From Euphorbia lathyris (Eukaryota; Streptophyta; Magnoliopsida; Malpighiales; Euphorbiaceae): a DNA stretch of 64,000 bases. Every line of letters starts with the position of its first letter. Within the stretch, counting starts at the first letter, position 1. Positions 47,501-59,127 of this stretch are shown here, one piece after another. The translations under genes and the position numbers were made by a program. The stretch lies in the NCBI RefSeq assembly GCF_963576675.1, contig NC_088918.1:63257001-63321000 (forward strand). Direction: 5' to 3'. The notes beneath the pieces were generated by a model. It was not told the origin of the DNA and did not search any database. It saw nothing but the letters and a program-made list of their open reading frames with translations.

Positions 47501-47709
47501 ATCTATCCAAGAACCCAATTCAACATAGCAGGATGAAGCATGTCAGCATAAGACATCACTTCATTAGAGACCATGTACTCAAGGGTGAGATAAAGCTGAC
47601 CTACGTCCCAACGGATGAGCAGCTTGCGGATATCTTCACAAAGCCACTGGCTCGTGAACAGTTCAGCATACTGAGAGAAGCCATTGGTATGTTTAATCCT
47701 CTTCAGTAA
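44585..47709 (+). pseudogene. pol: Copia B Pol; 13-bp deletion between protease and integrase, remainder open
   Basis: The protease segment 44585-44788 has MWYIDSACLRHMTG. Comparison with copia A shows 13 bp missing near 44751, which shifts the frame. The integrase-RT-RNase H part is open from 44935 to 47709 (924 codons): zinc finger (H..H..CHAC), integrase [19 protein letters not shown] and [32 protein letters not shown] and YVDDIIFG, RNase [20 protein letters not shown] and [10 protein letters not shown], ending MFNPLQ. The first RNase H acidic position reads TNAD where copia A has TDAD. This is the longest uninterrupted retroelement frame in the window. Confidence 0.94.
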
Positions 47710-48083
47710 ATTCCAGCTCTTAATATAGATTCATGCTGAGTGAATTAACATGCTGAATGATCTATTGTTTGCTGAATAAATAAATGTATGTTGAGTGTTT
47801 AATGCTAAATGAATAAGTATCACATACTGAGCAAACATTGGCACCGAGTAGTTATCTCAAACTGAGAAATCATCTGTTTGTATAAAACTGACCACTCAGA
47901 ATATAAAACGCTTAGTATTCTAAACGCTGAGTATAAGATCCGTTGCACTTAATGCTAGAGCACGCGAATAGCCACCTAGGATGACGTATGCGCCGAATGT
48001 GTCATAAAATCCAGGATCATTGTCGGTTGACAATCCCAAGGCAAAATTGGCACATGGATTCGATAAGATCCACTTTTCACCGC
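47710..48083. other. Spacer between copia B pol and third ORF, candidate promoter region
   Basis: Non-coding. Its 5' part is AT-rich with CTGAGT/CTGA words. Downstream are GGATGACGTATGCG (TGACG core, bound by plant TGA/bZIP factors) near 47979-47992 and then the TATA box. The equivalent sequence lies at 3020-3393 in copia A. Confidence 0.5.
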
Positions 48084-48091
48084 TATAAATA
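48084..48091 (+). promoter_or_regulatory. TATA box before copia B third ORF
   Basis: TATAAATA, then a 100-bp leader rich in CT (CATTCTCTCTCTAAAACTCTC) to ATG 48194. Conserved in copia A at 3019-3012. Confidence 0.55.
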
Positions 48092-49672
48092 ATGGGAAAA
48101 TCCCCATTGTTATCTCTTTACACTTACCGAATTCTCTGGCAAAAGCATTCTCTCTCTAAAACTCTCAAAACTTCCAAGTTTTTCTCTGAAACTATGACTA
48201 AGGTTTCCGTTAATATCTCCGGTGCCGGTCACCCTAAGACCAGTTCCGATGAACCTTTTAGGCAGACTACTCCGTCTAAAATGACCAAGGTCACCACACC
48301 GAGCAAAGGAAAAGCTGGCCAAGCCACCTCCTCTAAAGAGAAGCCGACCACAGTCAGAACCTACACTAAGGTTTTCGCAGACGTAAGAGAGTGCAAGGTA
48401 GACTTCTCACGATGGTTCTCTGAGGCCTTCGTAACAACCGAGCAACCATTCTGTGAATGGATATCGAAGAATGGCTGGACCGAGCTGTTTTCCATTAGAG
48501 ATCCCACTTATCCTGACCTAGTAAGGGAATTCTACCACAACTTACGGGTTGCTAATGATAACCAGGACTACCTAGTAACCGTGGTAAAGGAGAAAACAAT
48601 CTTCATCAACCCTACCTACCTTGCCAACTTGCTGAAATTGAAGAATGAGGGAACAAAGATGAGGAGAACTGGTGATCATGAAGGAACTGGGTATGTAGCC
48701 ACCTTCTGCAAACCCCCTGGCCATTCTGGAGAAATCTCAAGTTCTTCAATGGGCCAGCACTAAAAGATGGCACACTATCTGCTGACCAATTACATCTACC
48801 CCAAGATTAATTGCACTAGCTCAGCGACAAATTTCGAGCAATGCTTCATATGGCATATGCTGACCTTCAAACCCATCAACATGCCAGTTTTCTTAATTGC
48901 TGGCTTCCAGAGGAGCACTGGAACTCTTAGGCTGGGCTCACTCATAACCAGAGTCCTCAAAGACCATCAGGTTGACCTGTTCGAGGAAACTGAGGCCCAA
49001 GGCTCTGAGATCATAGCTGATGTGCTGCGTGCCTTGAAATATGACCAACCAATTAAGAAAGGCAAAACTGCTGATGAGGCTGATGAGGAGACAACTGTCC
49101 CAAAGAAGGGAAAAAGGACAAAGGCTCCAGCTGCCCGAAAAAGGAAAGTTGTTGGGACTCCTTCAAAGAAGGCTGAGCCTCAGACCAAGAAGCTAAAGTC
49201 AGCTTCTCAAAAAGGTCAGGAGAGACCTAAGTCAGCCGAGAAGAGAAGCAGGCAAGATGAGCCTGAAATAGAGGAAAGAACAGATGCTGATGAGCAACCT
49301 CAAAAGAAGAAGAAAACTTCAGAGCTGACCCCTATTGATGCTATCCCTACTGACATCATTGTTCCTGGTGATTCTCACTTCACACAGTGTCAAGGAACTG
49401 AAGCTGAGCATCAAGAAGATGATGTGGAACTGGATGATCACTTCATCACTCAGGTGGAAGAAGAACTAGGTAACGAAGATCAGGATGCTGAGGAGAAGAA
49501 GAAGAAGAAGAAAGCTGTCAGGATGACGCTGAAGAGACAGCTAGTGAAGAGGAAGCTGTTGACCCAACTAATACTGAGTTGGGTGCAGATAAAGAACAAG
49601 AACAAGCTCACCAGCTTAATGCTGATCAAGAAGATACTTCTCCTTCTCACTTAGGAGAGTCTATCCAAGTGG

Positions 49673-49677
49673 ACACT
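49673..49677. repeat. Target duplication ACACT of the 49678 element
   Basis: ACACT here and at 55798-55802. Joining the flanks reads continuously as the copia third ORF (GTGGACACTCCTCC, compare copia A near 1420). Confidence 0.88.
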
Positions 49678-51480
49678 CGTGTTGCTAGTAGTGCTTTTCT
49701 ACGACAAAATGTATATTACGATGTTTGCGCTACGAATATGGATATGGTCTTTCTAAGTGCTTTATATCTACTAGACGTCATGACTACTTAGGGGCAAGTG
49801 TACCCCGTCGTATCAAGTAATAATCCGGTTAAGACCGGGTATCGAATCCACGGGATTTATAGTTACAAGTATTAGACGACTCGGTTTCGTATGTTATTTA
49901 AGCGGTAATTACTTTGGGGTTAAGTAAGACTCAACTACACACTATTCCTCGATATTGGCGACACAGATTTATGTAGCTAAAACTCTATGAAGTGGGATGA
50001 ATATGATAAGTTATAACCATGATAAATAATGATTCTAAATGTATACGGATAATAGTTTACTCTTGCAAAGACGACTAAGTGTAGTAGAACCGACCCGTGA
50101 AGTACTTAGACTACGTGGTTCCTAGTCAAGGCGTGTCTAATGCGGGGGAATTAGAAACTAGGGCCCGTAAGTTCCGTGGCTTGTCAATTCCTACGGTTTC
50201 CGGTTTGTCACTTCCGGTAAGGCAACACCTATATAACTCCCTAAAGATAGCCCGAATGGCGGCGGTAATCGCGTTCTCCTACACAATAATCAATTATCAA
50301 TATCAAAACAAGCAATAAACATTAACACATAAAGGGAAATAGAGATTATAAATCATAAATTATAAATATGGAAAGTGATTAGATGAAATACAACCAAGCC
50401 TAGTACATAGGAAGAGTACAAGCTAATTAGCAAGTAAAAAGGGAGAATCCGCCCTTGGAACTAGCTAACCGGACTCAAAGCCGTCTCCTAGGTCGTGGAG
50501 GTGGAACTCTCGAGCTTGGTGACGAATGGTGGAACGGAGCGTCAATGGAACGCCGGAACAACGAACAAGCTCTCGAGGGGGGGAGAGTTTAACTTACAAA
50601 ATCTGAATCTAAATTACAAAAAAAGAAAAGAGTATAGTGTAGCTCTCTAGTATGTAATTGGTATCTAATGAAGTTCAAGAGCTTCTTATTTATAGACATC
50701 AAGCAAGGGCAAGTTTGTAATTTCACAAAGCACAAGTATGGAGCAACATTATTTGGTGCAGAAATCCCATGATACGCCCCGCGTAAATTGGTCTACGCCC
50801 CGCGTAAATGCCCATTCCGTTAGAAATCTCCTGCATGTGGACCAATTCGTTGTCTTGTTGTCTCAAGCACGCCCTGCGTAAAGGATTATACGCCCCGCGT
50901 GTTTGAGTTTCTGGAGTTTTATTGCTTGAATTGGAGCTTTTACACCGTGCGTAGCTGAAGTACGCCCCGCGTAAAAGAGTCTCTGATCTTTTTACGTTGA
51001 AGAACTGCCTTTTACGCTCCACGTATATGGTGGTATGCCCCGCGTAAGGAGAGTTGACTCTGGGAGACAATGCAGTCTGACTTTCAGGATTAGGCCAATC
51101 ATTTCCGACATGTGTCATACGCCCCACGTAGAGTGGCATACGCCCCGCGTATGCTGAGTCAGTTCCACATGGCTTCTGCGGATAAGGCAATCATTACCGA
51201 CACCATGTTTCACGCCCCGCGTAGGGGATTATACGCCCCGCGTATGGAGTGGATTTTTGCTCCTTTCTCGTACCTGAAATACAAAACTTGAGAGCCAAGT
51301 TAGCTTGACGATTTTATTTCCAAAACTAATCAAAACGAGGAAAATAAACTGAAAGTACGAGATTTATTTTTATTTCTTTATTTTATCAAAAACACTTTAT
51401 TTTTGTAACTAAACTTATTTATTTTATCCAAAATCAACCCGTAAATCACGCTAAAAGATAGGGGTAAAATACCCCTATCA
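49678..51480 (-). repeat. 3' LTR of the 49678 element
   Basis: 1803 bp. TATA box TATAAATA at 50694-50687. Palindromic array 50774-51243 lies upstream of it. Small frames inside (such as 50097-50318) occur in both LTRs and are not genes. Confidence 0.9.
50774..51243. promoter_or_regulatory. Six paired palindromic words (ACGCCCCGCGT) in U3
   Basis: Word starts pair as 50774/50795, 50869/50890, 50942/50962, 51014/51035, 51119/51140 and 51212/51233. Spacing inside pairs is 21, 21, 20, 21, 21 and 21 bp; between pairs 72-105 bp. Some words are degenerate (ACGCCCTGCGT, ACACCGTGCGT). Nearest edge is 80 bp upstream of the TATA box. Confidence 0.85.
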
Positions 51481-53315
51481 AACCTCCTCGGACAAGGGAT
51501 TGAGAAAATTAGGAAACAAACCGAAGGTTGGTTTTGCCAAGTGCGTGATTTCAAAGTTATGGTTTTGTGCAAAGGTTTCGGTAAGTACCTACGCAAACAA
51601 TTGAGTACAAAAACTTGTTTGAAACCTCCGTGATCAAGATTTAATAGGCAATATTAACGGGGGTTGATTATCTTTTGAGAACCCGATAGTACCTCACTAA
51701 GGGATTTCGCTCTTACGCTCAATTTTAGGTGGGTCGGTGTTTTATCGCTCTTCTTTGCACTTACTCGAGATCATGTTGAATTTGCATTTTTATCCGGGTT
51801 TTTCCTCCTAAAATATGGTTAGGAAATATTAAAAATGAACCCAGAGGGGGGGTTGTAATGTGGGTGGCTTCTTTAGTGGTTAGTTTAAAGAAACTCGAGT
51901 TCAAAAATACCGTTTTGTGATTGTACCGTATCATTGCTTATTTTAGCCTTGGCGAATTTTACAAGACGTACTTCAAAATTGCTCGGGTGGAGCTTTGAGA
52001 ATGCCTTATTATTTATTGTATCCTTTGTTTTGATAGAGGCACAAAAACAATATTTTGAGAGCTACTGGTGCTCATTTGCTAAGGTCGTGACTTATTTCGG
52101 GTAATTCGGGTGCAACTTAGTTATGTCGGTATTTGAACAAGAGGAAAAAGGGTTAAATGTTAAGAGGGTATTAACAAAAAAGTTGGTTAATAGGCTCGAG
52201 GGGGTTTCCTAATGTTTAATGAAAACGAGAAAAATAAATTAAGAAAAATTAGCCTAAGTGGGTTCGGTTTATCATCTATTGCCTTTTTACCATAATAAGT
52301 GTACTTAACCCGGTATTAGATGCAAATTCTATGAGTCGAGTGAAGTCAAAGCTCTCGAAAAAGTGAAAGAATTAGAGTTCTCGCACGAACTCTTTTAGGC
52401 TCAAATATACCTCACAAAGATTCGGGTTTAAATTGTGTACTATCAAGTCTTCGCTAAATTCTCAACTATCCCGTTTTTATTGCCTTTTTAAAGTTCATTA
52501 TGGAGGTGACATGTGAGTTAGGACTCAATGCTTTTGTTTAGTACTAGCCTAAGCTTTTCATAAATTCCCTAACTTCAAAACCAAGACTAAGATTTCTTAA
52601 TCGAATCATTCCTTTATGTTCCGACACTTTTATTTTTTATGACAAATAACAGAACTTTAATTAATTTCCGAGGGAGGGATAGCATGTCGGGAAAATTTAA
52701 AAGAGTAAATAAATTAGTTTAATTATTTTGTTGTTATTAAATTTTTATTTTTGGTTTTGGTAGTGCAAAACAAACGTTAAGTGCAGGGTTGCACGTCCCT
52801 CCGCGTTATTAAAATGACGCCTATTCCAAGGGCGTCGCAAAAAGAAAACAAAACAAAAACAAAAATAAAGAATGAGCTGAAAAAGGGACCCTTAAGGTCA
52901 GATCCTACGCGAGGCGTATCCCTGGGGGCGCCCCGCGTAGAAGAGGCTTTTTAAGTGCACCGGGGCCAGAGACTCAGATACGCGGGGCGCACGTAGAGGG
53001 ACGCCCCGCGTGTTCCGAGCTCTGAGCCATCTTATTATGGAAAAGGTGGAGCACGCGGGGCGTAACAGGGATACGCCCCGCGTGAATGTTATTAACTCAC
53101 GCAAAAACAGAAATAACAAGCACGGTGCGCGGGGTGTATATGTGTGTACGCCCCGCATGGCTTATTCTTCTTTGGATAAAGTGGGATTTTTTTTATTTTA
53201 AAAGAAATGACATGCGGAAAATAAAAGTTGGGAAAGAAAACTCCCTTATTCGAGCTTGGGTTGCCTCCTAAGAAGCGCTATGTTATAGTCGGTGAGCTCG
53301 ACTTAGCATTTCCTC
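51481..53315. other. Interior of the 49678 element, non-coding part
   Basis: No ORF of note on either strand. A purine-rich stretch (on the minus strand) abuts the LTR at 51481-51495. It contains the internal palindromic array at 52907-53158. Confidence 0.65.
52907..53158. repeat. Internal array: four inverted pairs of the same palindromic word
   Basis: Each pair is an ACGCGGGGCGT-type word followed by ACGCCCCGCGT: 52907/52928, 52980/53001, 53053/53073 and 53127/53148. Within-pair spacing 21, 21, 20, 21 bp; pair-to-pair 73, 73, 74 bp. The word is that of the LTRs, here with the first member inverted. Confidence 0.85.
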
Positions 53316-53858
53316 CTAGGTGTATGCTTCCATTCGCGTTAGAAATGCAAATTCTTGAATAAACAATCCGTACCTACAAAATGGATTGTTAGCTTCAAAA
53401 TAATTTAACAAAAACCAAAAACTATATTTACAGAAATTATTGAAGAGTTTCGTTTGCTCCCTTTTTGACTCCTTTGGTAGTTCAAAAAGAGTGAAATATT
53501 CCGAGGTAGAAGGAACCTCAAACTCTTCTAGCTTTGGATTTATTTCCATGGGCCCGCACACAACCGGCTTATCGATTAGGATTTCCGGCTCCTCGCAGTT
53601 GAGACATCCTACATGACTTGGGGACTCCTCTTGAGAGGGCTCAATTAACTCGACCCCTACAATTTGACCACCTGGATTGGCGTCTCGAATTGATTCGTCC
53701 GCGGTTGAATCAATACGAGATGTCAATCTAGTGATTTGATTTCCCAAATCCCTGCAATATGCCTCATTGTTAGATAATCTCACTTGAATATCTTTAAGGA
53801 TAGAAATTACCACATCGAATTGCGAGGGAGATTGTTGGTGCGAACATTCGTCATCCAT
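53316..53858 (-). CDS. Only ORF of the 49678 element, unknown function
   Basis: 180 codons from ATG 53858, about 150 bp inside the primer site, the position of gag. The N-terminal ~55 residues could form a coiled coil (VVISILKDIQVRLSNNEAYC, NQITRLTSRID). An acidic middle with two cysteines (GCLNCEEPEI) and a Phe/Leu-rich end follow. No gag core, zinc knuckle or enzyme motif. May be a reduced Gag-like RNA-binding or assembly protein, but I do not recognise it. Confidence 0.5.
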   Translation of the reverse strand: MDDECSHQQSPSQFDVVISILKDIQVRLSNNEAYCRDLGNQITRLTSRIDSTADESIRDANPGGQIVGVELIEPSQEESPSHVGCLNCEEPEILIDKPVVCGPMEINPKLEEFEVPSTSEYFTLFELPKESKREQTKLFNNFCKYSFWFLLNYFEANNPFCRYGLFIQEFAFLTRMEAYT

Positions 53859-54006
53859 GAGATCGTCCCACAGATGACAACTATGATACCATGGAGAAGA
53901 TTATTAGTATGAAACAAAATAAATTATTCACAAAAAGAAAGTAATATGTACAAATGCTTAGACTAACAATAAAACGTTTTTGTCTAATATTGCAAGAAAT
54001 TATAAA

Positions 54007-54024
54007 TCCCCGGCAACGGCGCCA
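54007..54024 (-). other. Primer-binding site of the 49678 element (Athila type)
   Basis: TGGCGCCGTTGCCGGGGA on the minus strand, 12 bases from the LTR end. This site (Asp-tRNA complementary in Athila elements) is diagnostic for the group. Confidence 0.88.
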
Positions 54025-54036
54025 AAAACTTGATAG

Positions 54037-55797
54037 TGTGTCGCTAGTAGTGCTTTTCTACGACAAAATGTATATTACGATGTTTGCGCTACGAATATGG
54101 ATGTGGTCTTTCTAAGTGCTTTATATCTACTAGACGTCACGACTACTTAGGAGCAAGTGTACCCCGTCGTATTAAGTAATAATCCGGTTAAGACCGGGTA
54201 TCGAATCCACGGGATTTATAGTTACAAGTATTAGAGGACTCGGTTTCGTATGTTATTTAAGCGGTAATTACTTTGGGGTTAAGTAAGACTCAACTACACA
54301 CTATTCCTCGATATTGGCGACACAGATTTATGTAGCTAAAACTCTATGAAGTGGGATGAATATGATAAGTTATAACCATGATAAATAATGATTCTAAATG
54401 TATACGAATAATAGTTTACTTTTGCAAAGACGACTAAGTGTAGTAGAACCGACCCGTGAAGTACTTAGACTACGTGGTTCCTAGTCAAGGCGTGTCTAAT
54501 GCGGGGGAATTAGAAACTAGGGCCCGTAAGTTCCGTGGCTTGTCAATTCCTACGGTTTCCAGTTTGTCACTTCCGGTAAGGCAACACCTATATAACTCCC
54601 TAAAGATAGCCCGAATGGCGGCGGTAATCGCGTTCTCCTACACAATAATCAATTATCAATATCAAAACAAGCAATAAACATTAACACATAAAGGGAAATA
54701 GAGATTATAAATCATAAATTATAAATATGGAAAGTGATTAGATAAAATACAACCAAGCCTAGTACATAGGAAGAGTACAAGCTAATTAGCAAGTAAAAAG
54801 GGAGAATCCGCCCTTGGAACTAGCTAACCGGACTCAAAGCCGTCTCCTAGGTCGTGGAGGTGGAACTCTCGAGCTTGGTGACGAATGGTGGAACGGAGCG
54901 TCAATGGAACGTCGGAACAACGAACAAGCTCTCGAGGGGGGGAGAGTTTAACTTACAGAATCTGAATCTAAATTACAAAGAAAGAAAAGAGTATAGTGTA
55001 GCTCTCTAGTATGTAATTGGTATCTAATGAAGTTCAAGAGCTTCTTATTTATAGACATCAAGCAAGGGCAAGTTTGTAATTTCACAAAGCACAAGTATGG
55101 AGCAACATTATTTGGTGCAGAAATCCCATGATACGCCCCGCGTAAATGCCCATTCCGTCAGAAATCTCTTGCATGTGGACCAATTCGTTGTCTTGTTGTC
55201 TCAAGCACGCCCTGCGTAAAGGATTGTACGCCCCGCGTGTTTGAGTCTCTGTAGTTTTATTGCTTGAATTGGAGCTTTTACGCCGTGCGTAGCTGAAGTA
55301 CGCCCCGCGTAAAAGAGTCTCTGATCTTTTTAAGTTGAAGAACTGCCTTTTACGCTCCGCGTATATGGTGGTACGCCCCGCGTAAGGAGAGTTGACTCTG
55401 GGAGACAATGCAGTCTGACTTTCAGGATTAGGCCAATCATTTCCGACATGTGTCATACGCCTCGCGTAGAGTGGCATACGCCCCGCGTATGCTTAGTTAG
55501 TTCCACATGGCTTCTGCGGATAAGGCAATCATTACCGACACCATGTTTCACGCCCCGCGTATGGAGTGGATTTTTGCTCCTTTCTCGTACCTGAAATACA
55601 AAACTTGAGAGCCGAGTTAGCTTGACGATTTTATTTCCAAAACTAATCAAAACGAGGAAAATAAACTGAAAGTATGAGATTTATTTTTATTTCTTTATTT
55701 TATCAAAAACACTTTATTTTTGTAACTAAACTTATTTATTTTATCCAAAATCAACCCGTAAATCACGCTAAAAGATAGGGGTAAAATACCCCTATCA
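54037..55797 (-). repeat. 5' LTR of the 49678 element
   Basis: 1761 bp. Aligns with the other LTR except for two 21-bp losses, each removing one palindromic word (near 55133 and 55550). TATA box at 55053-55046. Confidence 0.9.
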
Positions 55798-56238
55798 ACA
55801 CTCCTCCTCGTAGAAGAAGATTAGTAAAGGCAAGTCAGAAACCTGTCATTGACCTTCCTGTTCAAAAGCCGACTAAAGATCCTTCTTCTCTTAAGTTTAA
55901 GTTTTTCAGTAAGCAAACCCCTTCTTCACAACAAGCTTCTCTTGAAAAGCAAGCCTTTGTTTCTTCACAAAAGGAACAAGCCGACTTAAATGCTTCTGCT
56001 AACTCAACAAGCCAAATCGAGCAAGTTCTCGTCAATACTGCTGCTCCAAGCACTGTGCTGACTCAGAACATTCCTGCACCTATCATCACTGATAGCATTA
56101 GGATTACTACTTCACCGACCATCACTACTGCCGATCAATCATCTCTTCCCGAAAACCTAGTGCAGATTGATAACCCTCTTCCAGTCACTGACCATGTCAT
56201 CACTCCGACTCCTCCACCAATTGGTCAAACTGAGGAAA

Positions 56239-56243
56239 CTAGG
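56239..56243. repeat. Target duplication CTAGG of the 56244 solo LTR
   Basis: CTAGG here and at 59128-59132. Confidence 0.85.
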
Positions 56244-59127
56244 TGTTAGACGAGGTGTCGCGGCCTAATCTCCCGGGCAGACCTGAGGGTGGACACCTCA
56301 TGGCGACGTAAGCGGTGATTGGCGCCGAAAGCAACCAATCGTGGAATCAAGCTGCTCGGTAGGACCGAAGCTCGGAGATATGGAAGAGTCGCCACCCACG
56401 AATGGGAAAATGAACACCGATCCCTTGCGGGAGACCGGTGTGGGTTTGGGAAACTTAGGTACGAGCCGAGAAGGCTAGCTCCTTTCTGGAGAAAGGCTAC
56501 TAGGCACCCCGACATCGCCCGGTTATGAACCACCGGCCTCCTACTCAGCATGTTAGGCGATAACGGACTAATCGTATATTTCTTTAAGTTTAAAATTCAT
56601 TTGAAACCTTTTCTTTCTCGTTTTGAAAACCGTTTTGAGCATACATTATTGAAAAGCCACTTTAGTAAAGAATCACCCATTTACATCAGTTCAATATACG
56701 TAGGAAATAGAGGGGGAGAAGGAAGAATTGATTTATTTGTAACGTGATTTATGCTTCGTGTTACATACTAATTCTATACTAATTCACTTCCTCAAAACGA
56801 GTTTATTTACATGGTTCGTACCTTAATCGCCGTTGGAATGATTTAGGTACGTTTCAAAACCCCGTTTAATGATGTTCACTCGAATCGCCGTTGGAACGAC
56901 TCGGGCGTTTGAAAATGTTGGGATAAAAGCCTTTGATAAGAAAACGTGGTTAAACATACAAGTCAATTTTATTTTGTACAAATCCTTTAAGAAAACGATT
57001 CAAAACTTCATTATTTACGATGAAAACGATTTTAATTACAAGGTTCACTTAATCCGTCGTTGGAACGGATTAAGGTTTTAAAACGTGATGTTTTGGAAAT
57101 GATTTAAAGATGTCAAGAAAACGTTATTTACACTTTGAGAACCTCTAGAAAAGCTTTAATTTAAACCAACCAATTAAACTCTCTTTTTGTGATTTTATTT
57201 TTCCCTTTTCACTCAATAGACTCTTTACTTGTCATAATTACCACAATGAACATATTAAATCAAAATTCACTTCAAATAAAACCCATTTAAAATATGAACC
57301 AATAAATGTCGAAAGAGAATAAGGGAAAAGCATATACATATATATACACATGTATTTGAAAATAATGATATACATATAACTTTAAAAAACCAAGTAAAGG
57401 ATGCTACTCAATAGCTAAATATATACATAATAATGAAAATAAAAGATACTAAATATACTAAAAAAAACATGTAAAATGATAAACAAAATTCATTGTTAAT
57501 AAGAAAATAAACTTTATATCCCAAAATGACTATAGAAAATGACTTTCCCAAATATACATTAAACATTAAAATGATGCCTATTTATCCTCAAAATATCTAG
57601 TAATTAATTACCTCAAAATACCCAAGTAAATAACATTTTAAAATAAAACTCAATATAATTTAAATGAATGAATAAAAGAAAATATATATACATATACTTT
57701 ATCAAATCCAATTAATGAAAAATAATTTATAAACACATTAAATAACTATATGTATAAGGTATTTAAAAATAACTTGAAAGTAAATGTTACATAATAATAC
57801 ATATATATACAAAGGATTAAAAGCTTAAAAGTTGAGAAAGAGGGACCAAAACAGCATTTTTTACATTCTGGCAGATTTAGCGACGGAAAATCCGTCGGTA
57901 AACAGCAATTAGTGACAGAAACGGTAAATTACAGCAGCACTCCAATTATTTCCAGATTTATTCAAAAGCGTTAAATTAAGTCTAATTCAATCGTTTTGGA
58001 TTTCCGAACTACCAAAAATGGATCATAGTCAATAACGGAAGTTCCTAAAACGACGTTTTATTTTAAAACATTATTCGAAAATTTCTTTAAATTAAAACTT
58101 ATAATTACAACGTTTTTAATACCCGAACTACCTTTTTATCGGATCACGGTTCGTATTGGGATATCAAAACGAGGTTTTTTATTTTAAAACAAAACCAAAT
58201 TTTATTCAACACGAGACGAAAATTAAATAAATACACAAAATTAAATAAAACGTGGTAGCTAAATAAATAAAATTATAACATAAAAATAAATAAAGGAAAA
58301 GAAATAAATTAAATAAAATAAAACGAGTCTAGTCCTCGGATAATACCTTAAGTTCGGTATTGACGATTGAAGTCGGTTGATTCCACGAATCGTGCTTTCC
58401 CGGTATTTTTTCGTGTTTTTAGTAAAATCTTAACTTTTAGGAAATTCGGAATTTTTAGGAAAAAAAATGTTTTTTCCCAAAAAAAAGTCACTTCTCTCTC
58501 TAAAATGTTAGAGTGAGAAATTCCTCTCCCAAAAATCCTCCCCCCAAATGCATGGGGATCCGTGCCTTTTATAGGCATTGGATCCCCGGACGGAATGGGC
58601 GACGCCCGAGCAAGATCGGGCTCGCCCAAATGGGTTGGGCGATCGCCCAACAATGGTTGGGCGATAGCCCAACAGAGTTGGGTGAGCGCCCAACCGACGT
58701 TGGGCGTTCGCCCAACGGCTGCCGGGTGCGCTCGCCCGACGCCTGCCGGGGCGCGTCTCGCGCCGTCGGGCGCACACACCCCGTGGCCGTCGAGCGCGCG
58801 TTCTGCGCCGCCGGGCTCGTGCGTCCAACGGACGTCGAGCGTGCGCCACTCGCAGTCGGACGCGTGCGTCCAACGGACGTCGAGCGCGTGCCCCGTACTA
58901 CCGGACAGGCATCCGACTGTCGTTGGACGCGCGTCGGCTGCCGCTAGGCGCTCGCACCGCGCCACTGAGCATTCGCGAGCCGTCCAATCGACGACCGCGA
59001 CCCACTGTAACTTCTCCTTCCTTATTATATATATATTTTTTTTTTGTTTTTAAAACTTCCGGAATCAACCGTTTCAACCGTCTTGTTTACAGGTTTTCAT
59101 CACAGGTCCTCCGACTCGGTGTCTACA
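56244..59127 (-). mobile_element. Solo LTR, 2884 bp, minus orientation
   Basis: TGTTAGACG...GTGTCTACA with CTAGG on both sides and no internal coding region, so a solo LTR left by recombination between two LTRs. Minus orientation from the TATA box CCTATAAAAG (58575-58566) downstream of a GC-rich array. The part 56950-58300 is AT-rich. Arg/Ala-rich frames between 58348 and 58965 come from the array and are not genes. Such a long LTR suits gypsy families. Confidence 0.82.
58635..58950. promoter_or_regulatory. GC-rich palindromic array upstream of TATA in the solo LTR
   Basis: Starts as clean palindromes TTGGGCGATCGCCCAA at 58635, then variants at 58657, 58678, 58700 and 58722 (spacing 22, 21, 22, 22). 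It continues degenerate at about 58746, 58766, 58790, 58811, 58835, 58856 and 58880 (20-24). At least twelve units, the first about 60 bp upstream of the TATA box. Units become less alike away from it. Confidence 0.8.

Larger units (their letters stand above)
49678..55797 (-). mobile_element. Non-autonomous Athila-like LTR element
   Basis: On the minus strand: 5' LTR 55797-54037, primer site 54024-54007 (TGGCGCCGTTGCCGGGGA, Athila type), 2.5-kb interior, 3' LTR 51480-49678. Termini TGATAGGGG...ACACA; target duplication ACACT. Only one ORF of size (53858-53316); no protease, RT or integrase, so it must use enzymes of other elements. LTR lengths are 1803 and 1761 bp; the 42-bp difference is two losses of a 21-bp word unit. 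Confidence 0.9.

Noticed and set aside
50097..50318. ORF MKYLDYVVPSQG, repeated at 54456-54677
   Set aside because: Lies in both LTRs of one element, antisense to it, without a promoter or known motif; duplicate because the LTR is.
50774..51243. Regularly spaced palindromic repeats resembling a CRISPR array
   Set aside because: Plant retrotransposon LTR context, repeats of 11 bp, spacers of about 10 bp, no cas genes; the pairs lie in U3 of a defined LTR.
52898..53158. ORFs across the internal palindrome array
   Set aside because: Stop-free only because of the GC-rich words; no start context or motif.
51082..55477. ORFs with repeated YAGR/RGAY residues (50723-51190, 55082-55477)
   Set aside because: Translation of the ACGCCCCGCGT words; the DNA pattern, not the peptide, is conserved.
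58348..58965. Arg/Ala-rich ORFs on both strands of the solo LTR
   Set aside because: They arise from the GC-rich palindromic array, which is free of stops in several frames.
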